A stretch of DNA of 64,000 nucleotides from Alligator mississippiensis (lineage: Eukaryota; Chordata; Crocodylia; Alligatoridae). The notes beneath the pieces were generated by a model. That model was not told where the DNA came from and made no database searches. It saw nothing but the letters and a program-made list of their open reading frames with translations. The DNA lies in contig NC_081824.1 in the NCBI RefSeq assembly GCF_030867095.1, positions 123,760,162 to 123,824,161 on the forward strand, given 5' to 3'. Below, in pieces: positions 1 through 12,689 of the stretch. Position numbers and translations under genes: made by a program. The stretch's first letter is position 1. Each line of letters begins with the position of its first letter.

Positions 1-1350
1 TAGCATGATTAAAAAAACAGAAATGAACTGCCAGGCTTCAAAGTTAGTCCAGCTCATCCATCTCTCTCTCTCCTTCTTCAGTGAAGGAAGGCTTAAAGCT
101 CTACATGTAGGAAAAATATTATTATTGAGTCAAGTAATTGTGAAACTGGCCATCTGCCCCAGCCAGACTGCTACAGTACTTGTATATTAATGTTCAGATT
201 TTAGCAGCGAGTAATGAATGTCACTCTTTACTTTCTTCATGCACTGTTGAATTGTGTTTATGCTCGCTCTTGCTGGCAACAAATGATTAAACGGATAAAG
301 CCATGGGTCTTTTATTTCTAACCATTAACCTATCTGTTAATAAAACACAACCTATGTCATCCATATGGACTCTCTAGAGCGGAGTCATATTAAAAACAGG
401 ATCTGAATACTGGAAAAGATGCCATGGCTTTTTTCTCCCTTCATTTTGAATTTTGGGCAATATCTTCCTATAAGGAAAACCTGAGTTTAAAGGTTTTGTC
501 CTGTGGGACCTAAGCAAGGGTTGGGTGAGGAAAACAGCTTGTGGATGGTTTGATTATGGCTAATACTGTAATATGGAGGATAGAAGTGATCATGATCCAC
601 AAACTGCAATGGGTAGCAGTTCTGTGCTGTTCACATAGTAATGTATCCCTGATATTCCTAAAGCCAGTAGCATAACTGTGAAGGGTGGGGGTGTGATCAG
701 GGCATCAACCCTGAATGCTGACTGAGACACACCACAATAGTGGCAGCTGCCACTGCTGCTACTGCTACCACCCGAAGGACAGAAACTGCTTGTTATACCT
801 CGGCCTAAAACTGCCCATATATTCCCCCTCCATAAAATTCTTTGCAATGGACTATGGACAGCGCACAAAGGGTATGTAGAGTCTTGCTTTGCCTACCCTC
901 AGGGACAAACAGGTTGCATATATCTGACTTGTATGCTGACAGGGTGACAGGAATCCTCCATCTCACATGAATCTGTTCTACCAGCTGCCTTTCCTTCAAG
1001 GTACTTTACCTTCAATGAGAGTTGTGATAGAAATCACCAAAATTACTTTGCAGATGTTAAGCTTCAAAACACCTGTGTGAGGTATCATCACATGCATCTT
1101 ATGATAGAGGAGAAAACTGAGACACAGGGTGGCTGTGATATTATCTGCACAAGGTCACTGGGAGAAGTGGAAAGTAAAACCTGGAGTGCTGCACTCTCCA
1201 TATTCTTCCTACATTTTATGGCAATAAGCAGCATAAGCGAGTATTATCAGGGTCTTGGTGAATGCTTCTAGTACAATTTGCCGAGTGTCCTCATGCACCA
1301 ATAACCTACCAATGTGCATCCCAGTCTGACTCATTCCAGTTAATTTAAAC
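1..1350. other. Intergenic, no feature recognised
   Basis: AT-rich sequence with short chance frames only. No exon of a neighbouring gene (AIG1 would be expected on this side by synteny) was recognised on either strand. Confidence 0.5.
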
Positions 1351-1842
1351 ACATACAATTTAAATCATTTAAATTCGGGGGGATAGGGACATAGTCTCTT
1401 GCTATATGTCTGTGGGGCAGAGCTGTACTGCTACCCAATGCATCCACAGGTGGTGGATAGTGGCATGACCTTCAGAGAAGGTTACCTGTGAAATAAGCAG
1501 GGGGAACTCTGATGAATAAGCAGTTGCAGACCGAGAAGCGGCAGCACCACCAGGATGTGGTGAGAACAGCAGATGGCAATGGTTTCCCTCCTGAAAAGCC
1601 ATATGCATCCTTTGACAGTGCTGTGACATGGCAAATACAGGTTGCCACTATAAGAAGCCTGCCTAGCCACCAGCCATGGGCCTACAAGTCCTCGACGGTG
1701 GAGCAGGTGGAAGAAGATACTAGAATCTCAGCAGCTGCAAAGGCAAATGAAGGCTGCAGTGGAGTGAGACCCCCAGTTGTCTCGGTCTTCTTGCCGTTGG
1801 ATCATGGTCCCATTCTGTCAAGAGCCATGTAGAAGCTGATGT
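1351..1842. repeat. Left arm of a ~470 bp inverted repeat pair
   Basis: Starts acatacaatttaaat and ends gaagctgatgt. Nearly all of it aligns in reverse complement with 4845-5303, including shared stretches such as gaaggttacctgtgaaataa. It may be a long terminal inverted repeat, or two opposite insertions of one family. Open frames inside it are not host genes. Confidence 0.8.
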
Positions 1843-2214
1843 ACAGCAGCTTTACAAAACAAAAGAAGCCACACACAGGCATCTTCATTCCTCAAGCCCT
1901 TTGGCAACCAGCTAATGACAATGGGAGCAGGATTGTGAGGTCTGGAAGCTCCTAGTCATGAATTGGCATGAAGGTGGCAGTCATAAGAAGGTCGTCTAGC
2001 ACTTGGACACGACAGGAGTGTGTTTCGGCCTAACTATGACTGAGCAGTCCTCTTCAGGATCTGTTCTGCTCACAGCACATGGGGAGGGGGCTAGAAAAAG
2101 TGCCCTAAACATAGCCTAATACAGTATTTTGAATTGCTTCCTGATTGGATAACTGCATCCAGTGGGATCACCTTTACTGTAGTCGAAAATACCTGCGAAG
2201 ATGCACCATCATTT

Positions 2215-2430
2215 TCAGGACCTGGAACATCACATCAGGACCCTCATGGACAACCCTAATAGTGAATGCCCAGAGTGCCTTACTGCAATTTTGGCCTGAG
2301 AACTCAGGTGACACAACATCAATGTAGCTGCACTGAGTGAGACCCAGTAAGCAAGAGGTGGGCATCTCAAAGAACATGGAGGCAACTATGCCTTCTTCTG
2401 AAAGGGTAAACAGGAAGGAGAACACCCTCA
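2215..2430 (+). mobile_element. Non-LTR retrotransposon endonuclease remnant
   Basis: Translates to a broken endonuclease start (TWNI, LMDNPNSECPE, LSETQ) like the widespread vertebrate endonuclease-reverse transcriptase LINEs. Probably the same copy as 2905-4140, separated from it by the GA/CT-rich array. Frameshifts and stops are frequent. Confidence 0.6.
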
Positions 2431-2439
2431 GAAAGACTG

Positions 2440-2760
2440 GAGACAGAGCAGGAGAATGAGAAGGAGGCTGGAGACATTCCCCTGCTCGTCTCCAGCCACC
2501 TGCTCCTTCCCCTGCTTTTGTCTAGCCTTCTGCTCATTCCTCTGCTTGCCTCCAGCTCATTCTCCTGCTCATCTCCAGCCTCCCAAGGCTGCAGATGAGC
2601 AGGGGAATGAGCAGGAGGCTGGAGACAAGCAGAGGAACATCTTCAGCTCGTCTCCAGAGGCTTGTCTCCAGCCTCTTGCTTATTCCCCTGCTCATCTCCA
2701 GCCTCACAGGTGCTGGTCCTGGGCTGTAGCTCCCCCGGCTGCAGATCCAGGAGGGGTCCA
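2440..2760. repeat. GA/CT-rich array with inverted subunits
   Basis: Many variants of CTGCTCATCTCCAGCCTC occur in both orientations. The block before about 2585 reads mainly as the CT strand, then flips to GCTGCAGATGAGCAGG-type units and flips back near 2655. It breaks a LINE remnant. Frames within it (2456-2939) are low-complexity and not coding. Confidence 0.75.
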
Positions 2761-2904
2761 GGCAGGGTTATTTTGCCCCAAGTGGCACAATTTGCCCCAC
2801 ACCAAAGTGCATGTCCAGGCACATGCGCTGAGGCAAAAAGCCTAAGCTCAAATTTGCACTGCTTCTGTTTGAGCTGCTGCAAGCACATGTGCTTGCATGC
2901 GTGA

Positions 2905-4140
2905 ACGCACCCTTTGAGGTTAAAACAGGAGTTAAGCAAGGCTGGGTCATTGTTCCAACACTCTTCTCAATATTCCTTGCTGAGATGCTACATTTGACCA
3001 CCAACAAATTTCTAGCTGGAGTGAAGTTAAACTACTGAATGGATGATAAACTGTTTAATGTCAGCTGACTGCAAGCCAAAACCAAGACCACCCTGACCTC
3101 AATCATTGAGCTCCAGTACACTGATGGTGCTATAGTGTGTGCTCACTCAGAAGCAGACCTTTAAGCAATTGTAGACATCTATACTAAGGTATACAAGAAA
3201 ATGGGACAGACACTTAACATTCAGAAGACTAAGGTCCTATACCAACAAGTTCCTAATGAACTGTCCCCAGCTCCAGTAACCCAGATCCATGGTGGGACTC
3301 TGGAGAACACTGAGTATTTCCCATACCCCAGAAGCCATCTCTCACAGAAGGCTGACATCAACAAAGAAATCCAACATCACCTCAAATGTGCAAGTGCAGC
3401 CTTTGGATGCTTGAAAAAAATGGGTGTTTGAAGATTGCGACAGCAGATCCAAAACCAAGCTCATGATTTATCAAACAGGCATGATCCCCACCTTGCTGTA
3501 CAGAGCTGAGACATAGCCAACATACAGGAGACAGCTAAAGTTGTCACACATCAGTGCTGCCTGTGGAAGATCCTCCGAATTCAGTGGGAAGACAGATGCA
3601 CCAATTTTAGCATCCTCCTGCAAACAAACAGCACGAGCATTTAGGGATGATCATCCAACATCAACTTTGTTGGGCTGGCCATGTCATCTGGATGTCAGAC
3701 TCCAGACTCCTGAAGCAAGTTTTATTTTCCCAGCTCAGCCAAAGCGTACACTCAAAAGGAGGGCAGAGAAAGCATTGCAGGGACGTTCTCAAGGCTTACT
3801 TTAAAAAATGCAACATTGATGTCAGCTTATGGAAGACTATCGCCCAGGACCACTCCAAATGGAGGAAGAATCTGCTGTATTCTCCTCAGCATTTTGAAAC
3901 CTCAGACCTCAGTACTTTGAAACCTCATGACAAAAACAGGAGATGGAAAAGTGGGAGTGACAGAAACAGCACGTCGCAGACCAAATCAAGAATCTAGCAC
4001 CACCCACCCCACATGGAAACACGTTTGAACTACAGTAGAGTCTGTCAATCCTAGATAGGCCTCATCAGCCATCTTTGGACACACAGAAAAGACTACCATA
4101 GAAGACAATCATCCTTGACTGGAAGGGACTGCTGAAGAAA
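2905..4140 (+). mobile_element. Degraded LINE, reverse-transcriptase and C-terminal part
   Basis: Translated pieces in order: an RT core (VKTGVKQG, PTLFSIFLAEMLHLTTN), a degenerate YADD region (ELQYTDGAIVCAHSEADL), MGQTLNIQKTKVLYQQVPNE, SHLSQKADINKEIQHHLKCA, IIQHQLCWAGHVIWM, and a tail ending HRKDYHRRQSSLTGRDC. This order matches the vertebrate endonuclease-RT LINE often annotated as craniofacial development protein 2-like. Several stops and frameshifts make it inactive. The clade cannot be fixed by eye. Confidence 0.85.
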
Positions 4141-4844
4141 AGGGGATTGCTATGTGTGGAATATGCCTAAAACATCATGGACCCATCTGGCAATGGGTCT
4201 AAAATCCTGGTAAGTCAAGTGACAGGGACTATTTTACTTCCATCTCTCCCTTTGGCTGCCCTTAAGCTCTACCCTTTTAAATAATGTCTCATTGATGGCA
4301 CAGGCACAGGGGGCATAAATTGCTGTTGTGGGGCTCTGCCCTCCCCCTCCTCAGGCTGATGACGTGTGGAAGCTTACATGCAGGTGCAGCACATAAAGGC
4401 CCAGATAGCAGGCAGCTTTGCAAATTGGTCCTCTATGTGTTATGTTCCAAAAAAACCATGAAGCACTTCCTTACAGGACAAAAATTCTTCTCTGGTGTCA
4501 TTATTTTGGGCTTTATCCTACAGCCATTACTAACATGAGTAAGGGCTGAAGTACTGGGCTCAAGTTATTGGGAATACTGATTTCCTTCTCCTTTATTTTC
4601 AAGAGTATCTATACCACTAGCAGAAATATAGAAAGCGTATCAAAGAGTGCTGTGTCAAAATGAAGTGCTATCTTTCTGTATGTTTGGTTTTTGCCTGTGG
4701 AATTCTAGTCAAAATGAGTGGCTTACTATTTATTTAGGTCTGTGTTAGCCTAAGTTCCTATTTCATTGTTTCTGTCTTGGTTCTAGATGTTTAGGGGCAC
4801 CTATATACGAGCAGTGAAGCTTTCCAATGCTCTATAATTATAAC

Positions 4845-5303
4845 ACATCAGCTTCCACATGGCTCTTGGCAGAATGGGACCTTGATCCAAAGGCAAGGAG
4901 ACCAAGACAACTGGGGGTCTTGTTCCGCTGCAGCCTTAACCCACCTTTGCAGCCATTGAGATTCTAATATCTTCTTCCACTTGCTCCACCATTGAGGACT
5001 TGTAGACTATGGCTGAGGGCTGGGCAAGTTTATTATAGTGGCGACCTGTACTTGCCATGTCACAGCACTGTCAAAGGATGCATGTGGCTTTTCAGGAGGG
5101 AAAGCATTGCCATCTGCTGTCATCACCACATCCTGGTGGTGCTGCTGCTGCTTGGTCTGCAACTGTTTATTCGTCAGAGTTCCCCCTGCTTATTTCACAG
5201 GTAACCTTCCCTGAAGGTCATTCCATTATCCACCACTATCACAGACATATGGCAATAGACTGTGCCCCTGTCTACCTGAATTGAAATTATTTAAATTGTA
5301 TGT
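4845..5303. repeat. Right arm of the inverted repeat pair
   Basis: Reverse-complement counterpart of 1351-1842. The outer edge ends at acatacaatttaaat read on the minus strand; the inner edge is acatcagcttc. No clear target-site duplication was seen at the outer edges. Confidence 0.8.
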
Positions 5304-5356
5304 AATTACAGCACATCAGAGCATGGTAATTACTGCACTCCAGCAGACTCCAGCAT

Positions 5357-5529
5357 CTCATGTATCAGCATCCCCAAGCTTAAAAAATGGTGGCAGGGGA
5401 GCTTTAACTAAAGCTCATTTGATGAGCTTTAGATAAAGCACTCCCACTGCCCTTTTTAAGCACAGGGACGCTGATACATGAGACTCTCCAGACGTCTTAA
5501 TTAGAGTGGCTTTTGGAGCCACTCTAATT
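5357..5529. repeat. Palindromic MITE-like element (two hairpins)
   Basis: A first hairpin has outer arms ctcatgtatcagc (5357-5369) and gctgatacatgag (5470-5482), pairing imperfectly down to a centre near 5420 (aaagctcatttgatgagcttt). A second, adjacent one is aattagagtggct (5499-5511) against agccactctaatt (5517-5529). This looks like a fold-back DNA-transposon derivative; family unknown. Confidence 0.65.
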
Positions 5530-5599
5530 AAAGTGCCCCTCCCCCCCTACAACCAGAGCACACGTATAAATATCACTTTAGGTGTCTATATAGCTAAAC

Positions 5600-7430
5600 T
5601 ATACTGTCATACTGTGCGGAATTAATTTTGCAGGATATTATATAGCATGAAATGAAAATTTGCCTCATCTACCAAAGGTGAGATGATAATGAATGATAAA
5701 ACAGGCCTTGCTTTATCACATCTATATATTTTTCCCACTAGTATAACTAATATTCTATATAGTGTGTACATATAAAAAAACCTCCTATTTTAAAATAACT
5801 ATAGAATTGTGAGAGTTCTCATTATCATTATTCTATAACATATTATTTAGAAATGATTTATGAACTCTCTCTCTCTCTCTTTTAGCTTATACATACTGAA
5901 GGGGAGCACAATTTAGCTAAGTGAGCACGGAATCGATTTTATGTCAGCTAGTTTTATGTGAGTTAATATGAGGGTATTAATGAATTGAATTGTCATCCCT
6001 TGCTGTTGAGGTGTATTATATTCTCTGCTTTTGAATTGCTTGTTAATCTATAAGGAGTGAACACTTAATTTAACATAACACTGAAAATTAATAAAATATC
6101 TAAAAAGCAAATGTATCTTCACAAATGGGGGCACTGGGCAATCATTTGTTTCCATTTCCTTGTACAAGATGGGAGGAGCATAGAGTCCAAAAACACATGA
6201 GAAATTCATGCAGACCTGGATAAAGAGATCCAGCACAAAAGGTCTGCCCACACCCTGCAACACATTTGCAGTGACAATTGTATGTAGTAGCACAGACACA
6301 CAGGGACTATAGGCTGGCAAAGCACTAGTGTAGCCAGCAAATGTCCACTTGGTATGAATCTGTTATTTCAGTACATGATGGAAGGCAGCAACCATCCGTG
6401 TCCATTGCTTCTATTTTAGCCCTCAGAAAAAGCTACAGAGAAGCTTTACACAGGTTCCTACTACTAGTAAGGAAGAGACCTCTCAGCTCCCCTGCATTCC
6501 TGTGAGTGCTCAGTTCACTTGTTTAATCCCTCTGAGCGCACAAATAAATACCTATTTTTCCTGTAATTTAACACCCAAAGGTGACTGTCTTAAAACAAAC
6601 CTATCAAAGGAAAACTGAGGGGTCATGTTTTAGAAACAACCATGTTTCCTTCTATGGGTGCTGAGCTGACTCCATTGAGTGCCTTGGGTACAACATGCAG
6701 TGTGAGTTTCCTTGGAGTCTAAATGACTGCCTCACTGCATCTGTTGCTCTACTAGATTTTTTCTTGCACACACTCTGTCCTGTTTTTCTCTATCAAAATT
6801 CTATCATTCCCAGTTTACTGTAAGGGATTAAATAAGTAAGAGAATTTTGAAAGGCCAGATTTGTCATATATTTAACTGCACTACCATTTGTCAATCAATC
6901 AACTGCAACAAGGAAATCTTGATGTGAATATGGATGTTGATTTGGTAGCCCCATTCTCCTGAGTTTCTGGTCAGACTACATAAGAATATGTTGGATCCAT
7001 ACTTATTTATCCAGGTTCATCACCATTGGGATGTAAGAGCATTCCACTCCCGCAAGAATCAGCTTCACTGAGTCCACTCATATTTTACATGCTCTGTTGA
7101 TGAGTAATCTGCATGGGTGGCTGTGTAGAAGCAATATGGGAAGAAGTGGTGGCCACTGTTCACTGGAATGCAATCCCCAAATTATATTGTTTGGGGAGCA
7201 AAAATAAAGATATTCATTTAGTGGATATGCTCCTGCCATGCACGGAAACCACAAGCATAAAGAAATGACTGAGCCTTTTCTGGCAGCATGGTTTGAAAAT
7301 AAAGAAAGCACAGTAATATCCTCTGCTTGGTCATCTGGTGCATGTGTTATGAAACCTGTTCATCTCAAAGATATCTGAGTTCTAAAGAGCCTAGTAACTA
7401 ATCTGAGTCATTTACCACATCTGAACAGAC
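5600..7430. other. Intergenic AT-rich sequence
   Basis: No exon or mobile element recognised. A short (CT)n microsatellite lies near 5866-5882. Confidence 0.5.
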
Positions 7431-7770
7431 TCAAGGTCTCTTAAATAAATTGGAAATACCTATAATTCCTCAGGAAATTAGAGAACAGTTAGGTAGTCCT
7501 ATAACAAAGGAAGAAATAAAAAGTAACCATAAAATCCGTGGACGGTGGAAAAGCTCTGGGTGAAGATGACTTTCCAAACAGAATTTTCTAAACTCTTTCA
7601 GTCTCACTTGGCTCCTAGTCTATCAAAATACTTTTTGAGAAGTAGAGGACAAGGGATCCATTTTAGCATTAATTGCAACCTAAGCTTTTCTTACCTCTTT
7701 CTCCCAGTGACAGGCCATTCGCAATAATTAAATTATAAGCCAATTCATCTGATTGAATGTGGCTCTGAAG
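7430..7770 (+). mobile_element. Ancient L1-type LINE fragment
   Basis: The translation gives LEIPIIPQEIREQLGSPITK then EEIK, and further on a degraded NYKPIHLIECGSED. These follow the order of the pre-RT 'PIT-EEI' segment and the 'NYRPISL' RT motif of L1-like elements. Frames are broken by stops and shifts. Confidence 0.6.
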
Positions 7771-7799
7771 ACAGGTTAAAATATATCCAGAAAATTCAT

Positions 7800-10700
7800 A
7801 AATGGTACATTTCTGTGGACAAAATGTAGCATGTGTCTTGAGGTTTGCATTAATCAGAAAACTTGCTACAGAATCTATAGGCCTGTTATTATCATTTGCT
7901 ATTTTTAAAATTCTCTGAAGTAATCACAAAAACAAGTAGCCCAACAAACCCTAACTGAGCTGTCCCCCACCCACCAACAGTGGCTGACTTGTTTACACAA
8001 GAACCATTTAGTTCTCTGTCTACTGTTCTGCCACACCATATACTATAATTGTATCCTTAATTTTTGTCTTGTTGAAAGTCTGCTGGAAAGCCGAGCTTGT
8101 GAGTCCTCATTAGAAGCAATTCATATGTAAATGGTCTAAGATGACAAAAATAAACTTACAAAAAAACACGCACACACAGAAAAGTTGCCCCAAGACTCAA
8201 AGATATTCTGCAGACTATCTGCAGACTATCCCTTATCCCTCGCACGTGCAACCAATGAGTCAATTGAGGCTGTGACTTTTGCTGAATATGCAATATGGAG
8301 TGTAAAAGATGTTTAAACCTTAGATGCCAGAAAACGCATTTCAAGTCTCTTTCTCTGTGCCATACAGGCACTCTCAGAGGTTGAGAGAGGCCCGAGCCAC
8401 TTCCATTTTTTGAGGCTCAAAATACAATGCAATAATTTGTAATAAATGTTCCTTTTTTATTTAACAAGTGCTTTTATAGCTTTTTTCTTCTTCTTTCAAT
8501 CCTGTCAATGTATCTCTGTGTCTGTATGTATAACCTCATTTGGAGATAACATCAAAAGTCTAAATTTGAGGCCCTCCGTGAATGAGAGGCCTGGGCCAAA
8601 TGGCCCTCCTGGCCACCCACTGTGATAGGCCCTGGTGCCATATTGCCACAGCTGTAGTAACTGGACACCAACCTCATTTGTATTAGAAAGAGGGGGCAGT
8701 AGACAGGGCACTTGCCATAAGCAGCACAAGCCTCTGGAATCCACTTCTCCCCCCAGTCTGTAATAACACAAAACGTTCAACTTGGAGGGGCGTGTTGCTT
8801 TTGACGATCTGGTGGAGCTGGAAACAAAACCAGACGGCCTGTGCCATCAGAGGGTGGAAGGCAATATTAAGACAGAAAGGAATTCACAAACTTTTCCCTT
8901 TGATTTTATGGCTTTAAGGTGTTGGTTAGATGAGATATGCCTTGTCACAACCTTCCTGTTACCTAATGTTTCTGTCTGCTAATCTACAACAACATAATTA
9001 CATGTGGGAGACCAGGGCACCAGCTCCAGGCACCAGTTTTGAGGGTATGCAACAATGGCAGATGTCACCATTGCTCAGAGACATAACAAGTAGGTTTTGT
9101 GATCTGGCTATGACAGCAGATACAAAAATGAGAAATCAGTCAAAAGTAAATATGTCAGGTTCCCTATCAGCTAATTCTTACTTGTGATTGGAAAAAGAGC
9201 TATTAATTGACCCAACAGGCAGGAGTACCTCTGAGGACACAGGCTTTTAACCTGGGATCCATAGAGCGTGGATACCCTGCTAAGTGCTGTTGATCACAGA
9301 GTGTTTCTTTACTAAGGGATGCAGAAGAAATGGGGAAATAAATGAAATGCAGAGGAAAAGAGACAGACAACCACACTCTCTAGCCTAGCTAACCTGCACT
9401 CAGCAGAGTGTGGGGTGGGTGCAGAAATGGCCTTAGGTTACTTTTGCAGCACATCAATACTTAGATGACTAAACCAGAGATTAGAGAACAGAATAGCCAG
9501 CTGAACACTGTGCCAGGTAAGGACGGGGGAGGACTGTAAACACAGCCTAAATGTGTAAGCAGAAAAAAGCACAGGAAATAATGTCCCGAACACTTTATAC
9601 TTCTCCCATTTATACAGCTAGCTTATAACAACAGGGAATTGAGCAGTAGGAGTAAAGATGTACCACGTTTTCATTAAGAGCTGTAGCATTGAAAAAGGGA
9701 AATGGGGGAAACAGGGAAAACTTATAACACAACCTTGTGAGGCAAACAAGCACTTGAAAATGGCTATGGCAGGGAACTGGGGTGAAGCACAGGAGAGGAC
9801 AGGCCAGCAAGTCAATTAGCTCTGGAAGGCTCTGAGCCTCTGACATCTAGTTCCCTAGCTGCCCCCTAGTGTATAAGCAAAGAACCACACTAATACTGCA
9901 AGGATATTAACACCCAGAGATTTCCCAAGCTGCTTTTGCCCACTCAGCGGTTCCCAGACATCCCGTGGGATGGAAAATGCTGTTACAATGCACTAATTTT
10001 AAATAATTAAGGGTTCTGTTGTGCATGTTGCTGAAGGCCTTCACAACTCCCACAATAGCCAACGGGAGTAAAGGGTCCCAAACAGCTTACTGGAGATTTA
10101 CAAGATAAAACCCCATGTTTACAAAAGAAGAAGAAGGAAATGTCAATATTATCAAGTGCACTTGACAGCTGTGCCACAGATAGTCATTACCAACAGCAGC
10201 TGTCCTGCAAACCCTGGTTGGAAATGAACTGTAGAAGATGAGCAACAGAACTGCTTGGAAAGGAGGCATCACCTATCTCCAGGGACCTGATGAACAGAAC
10301 AGGGTTGGCCGTGAGCCTGGGGAATAGCCTGGTGATGTTGTATCATTTAAGGTGAGGCCGATAACACAAAGTTGGCTACATAGTTCCAATCTAATGTACA
10401 ATTGACATAATTTGATTGCAAGAGAGCATTCATAATGCTGGAAATCACATGACATGCATTATTATTTTCCCATTTAACAGAAGAATTTAATTGAAATTTA
10501 AAAATAAACTAGGCTTCTCCCTTGAGCATTTTACTTGGCAATACAATGCATAGGAGCTGAAATATGTAGCATACACACATCAGTTTTAACTTATTTAAAA
10601 TCGGGAGGGCTGAAGGAGGCACTTACAGCAGTTGAGATGGCACTGCCATTCATAAGGGTCAGCTGTAGAGCAAGAAGCTGGATATGAAATAATTGTGACT

Positions 10701-10860
10701 TAATGCGCTACTTCACTGCTCTTCATTGTTCAGTTTGGTGGAACTCAGAGGAATGAAAAACAAAGAAAAAAGCCAGGCATGAAAATGTAGGTGGGAAAGG
10801 GATAAATCAGACATGCCCCCACTAACCCATGTGTCAGGTATCCATGTTGTAGCCATATTG
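7800..10860. other. Intergenic, no gene recognised
   Basis: Mixed AT-rich sequence. Short frames here show no family resemblance. A GC-richer patch at about 8560-8760 may be an unidentified repeat. Confidence 0.45.
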
Positions 10861-10945
10861 GTCTAGAGGAAAAGGTAATCAGGATTCATAGTAGAGATGA
10901 TATCTTAAAAGATAAAAGATATCATTTCTACTACGAGTCCTGATT
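10841..10945. repeat. SINE-like tail with 30 bp snap-back inverted repeat
   Basis: Begins like a SINE tail (gtagccatattggtctag). It then has arms 10877-10906 and 10916-10945 (aatcaggattcatagtagag against its near-perfect complement) with a nine-base loop. Confidence 0.65.
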
Positions 10946-10949
10946 GCCC

Positions 10950-12040
10950 ACTAACCCAGGTATCCCCCCTACCCATGTAGCCACTAATGACACCTCTGCA
11001 AAATTTCACATAGCAGAGGTCTGGGGCTGGAGGAATTAAAGAACAGACACACTAAGCATGATGTTCCCCTTCTTCGTGTACAAGAAGTTATTTCTGCTTC
11101 AAGCAGTTATTTATTATTATTAGATTTAATAATAAACACCCACAGACAGTGCTTCTGGACCTTACCAATTAATTATATGTAATGATGACCACTCAGAAGT
11201 ATTAAATTATCACAGAAGAGTAAAAAACTCACTCAGCTGACTAACCTGTCATTTCTCCTCTAGGGAATGCATCCTTGTTTCTCCACTACAAAACTGGCAA
11301 ATAGGGGGGTGTTGCAGTATGCCAGGAAGATCTTCCAAATTTGAGTAGTTTCAGACCGAAGTGAGGAACAACTTAAAAGTCCTGGGATGTTCATAGATCT
11401 TATCTCCTCGAGAATGAGGGAATCAAACTTGAAAGCTTCTGCTTCTCAGAGCTATCATGGTGTTGTGTTTCACAGGACAGTGACAATCTTTCCAATATGC
11501 AGTTTTTATCTCAGGGGCCACAGCCACCCTTTAAACTCCACTCAGACCAAGAGGCAACAGACAGAGATCCTGGTGTCCTGTGTTGTGTGCTCCCAGAAAG
11601 AGTTGCTAAGAAAAGCATGTTGACAAGATCTGCACATGCCTCAGTCAATGCACACCTTCAACAGCACAGCCTCACAGAGCACCCTGCAGCTCTCTAATCT
11701 GGACATGATAGCATGGGCAACAGCAATAAGGGCTGCATCTGCTAGGCACACACTGGAAAAAGCCGTGTCAATTATTGTCCTCACAGTGTCATCTAGCAAC
11801 CACTACATGCCTAAACTCCTTAAACTGTGAAATCTGGTAATGAATGGTGGACATGCCTGCAGGCATCAAGGCTGATATTTTCTCCTCCATCCCCTTTATT
11901 GCTTATTCTAAGCCATGTTCAAAGGTGTAACCGGCCAACACTGTCCTGGGTGGCAGTGCAGGAACAGTGACTGGAGGTTTGCTGCGGTGGGGGGAGATGT
12001 CACCTCCTTTTTATGTCACAGATGTGGTGTCCAGCAGCTG
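10950..12040. other. Intergenic, no feature recognised
   Basis: No exons or named repeats seen. The sequence becomes G+C rich from about 11930, approaching the next repeat. Confidence 0.4.
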
Positions 12041-12044
12041 GAGC

Positions 12045-12685
12045 ACATCCAGGATTTCCCAAAAGGAGGTGTATGGGGCAGCAACTCACACTGCTGTGGG
12101 GGCTGCACCCCTAGCTGCCAGTCTTCTGTGCCCCCACTGATGAAGGAGCCTCCAGGGATTTTTTTAAGCCCATAAAGCATGTGAGAATCCCGTCTCCTTC
12201 CCTTTGCCTCATTTGCCTGCTGCTGTTGCTTTCCCCACTGTCCCAGGGGTGGGGAAAACACTAGAGCTGTTCCTGCCCACCCTACCCCCACACCACGCTT
12301 GCACCAAGGCTGGGCTCAGCTGGGGATGGGGACAGTGGCAACAGTAGGGCAGGAGAATAGTTCCCCACCTCCCTTTCAGCAGGCATGGAGAAGGGAATAC
12401 CCCCCACCCATCCCCACTGCAACTTTCCCCATCCCCAACTGAGCCCAGACCACATGCAGCCCAGCTGGGGCAGACAGGAATAGCTCTGCTGCTTCCCCCA
12501 CCCCCAGGACTGCAGGGAAAACAACAGGAGAAGCATGGGGAAAAGTGGGGAAAGAGGAGAGCAGGAAGATTTTCACTTCCTTTAATGCCTCAAAAATCTC
12601 CTAGAGGCTCCCATGGTGCAGTCCAATCCAAAAGGGAGGTGCAGCTATGCCACTGCACCCCTTCTGGATCTGCCCCTGTCCAGCA
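12045..12685. repeat. GC-rich element with diverged inverted arms
   Basis: The start (catccaggatttcccaaaag, gagcctccagggattttttt) and the end read in reverse complement (agatccagaaggggtgcagt, gagcctctaggagatttttg) resemble each other, suggesting long degraded terminal inverted repeats. The core is purine/pyrimidine skewed. Confidence 0.45.
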
Positions 12686-12689
12686 GCTA

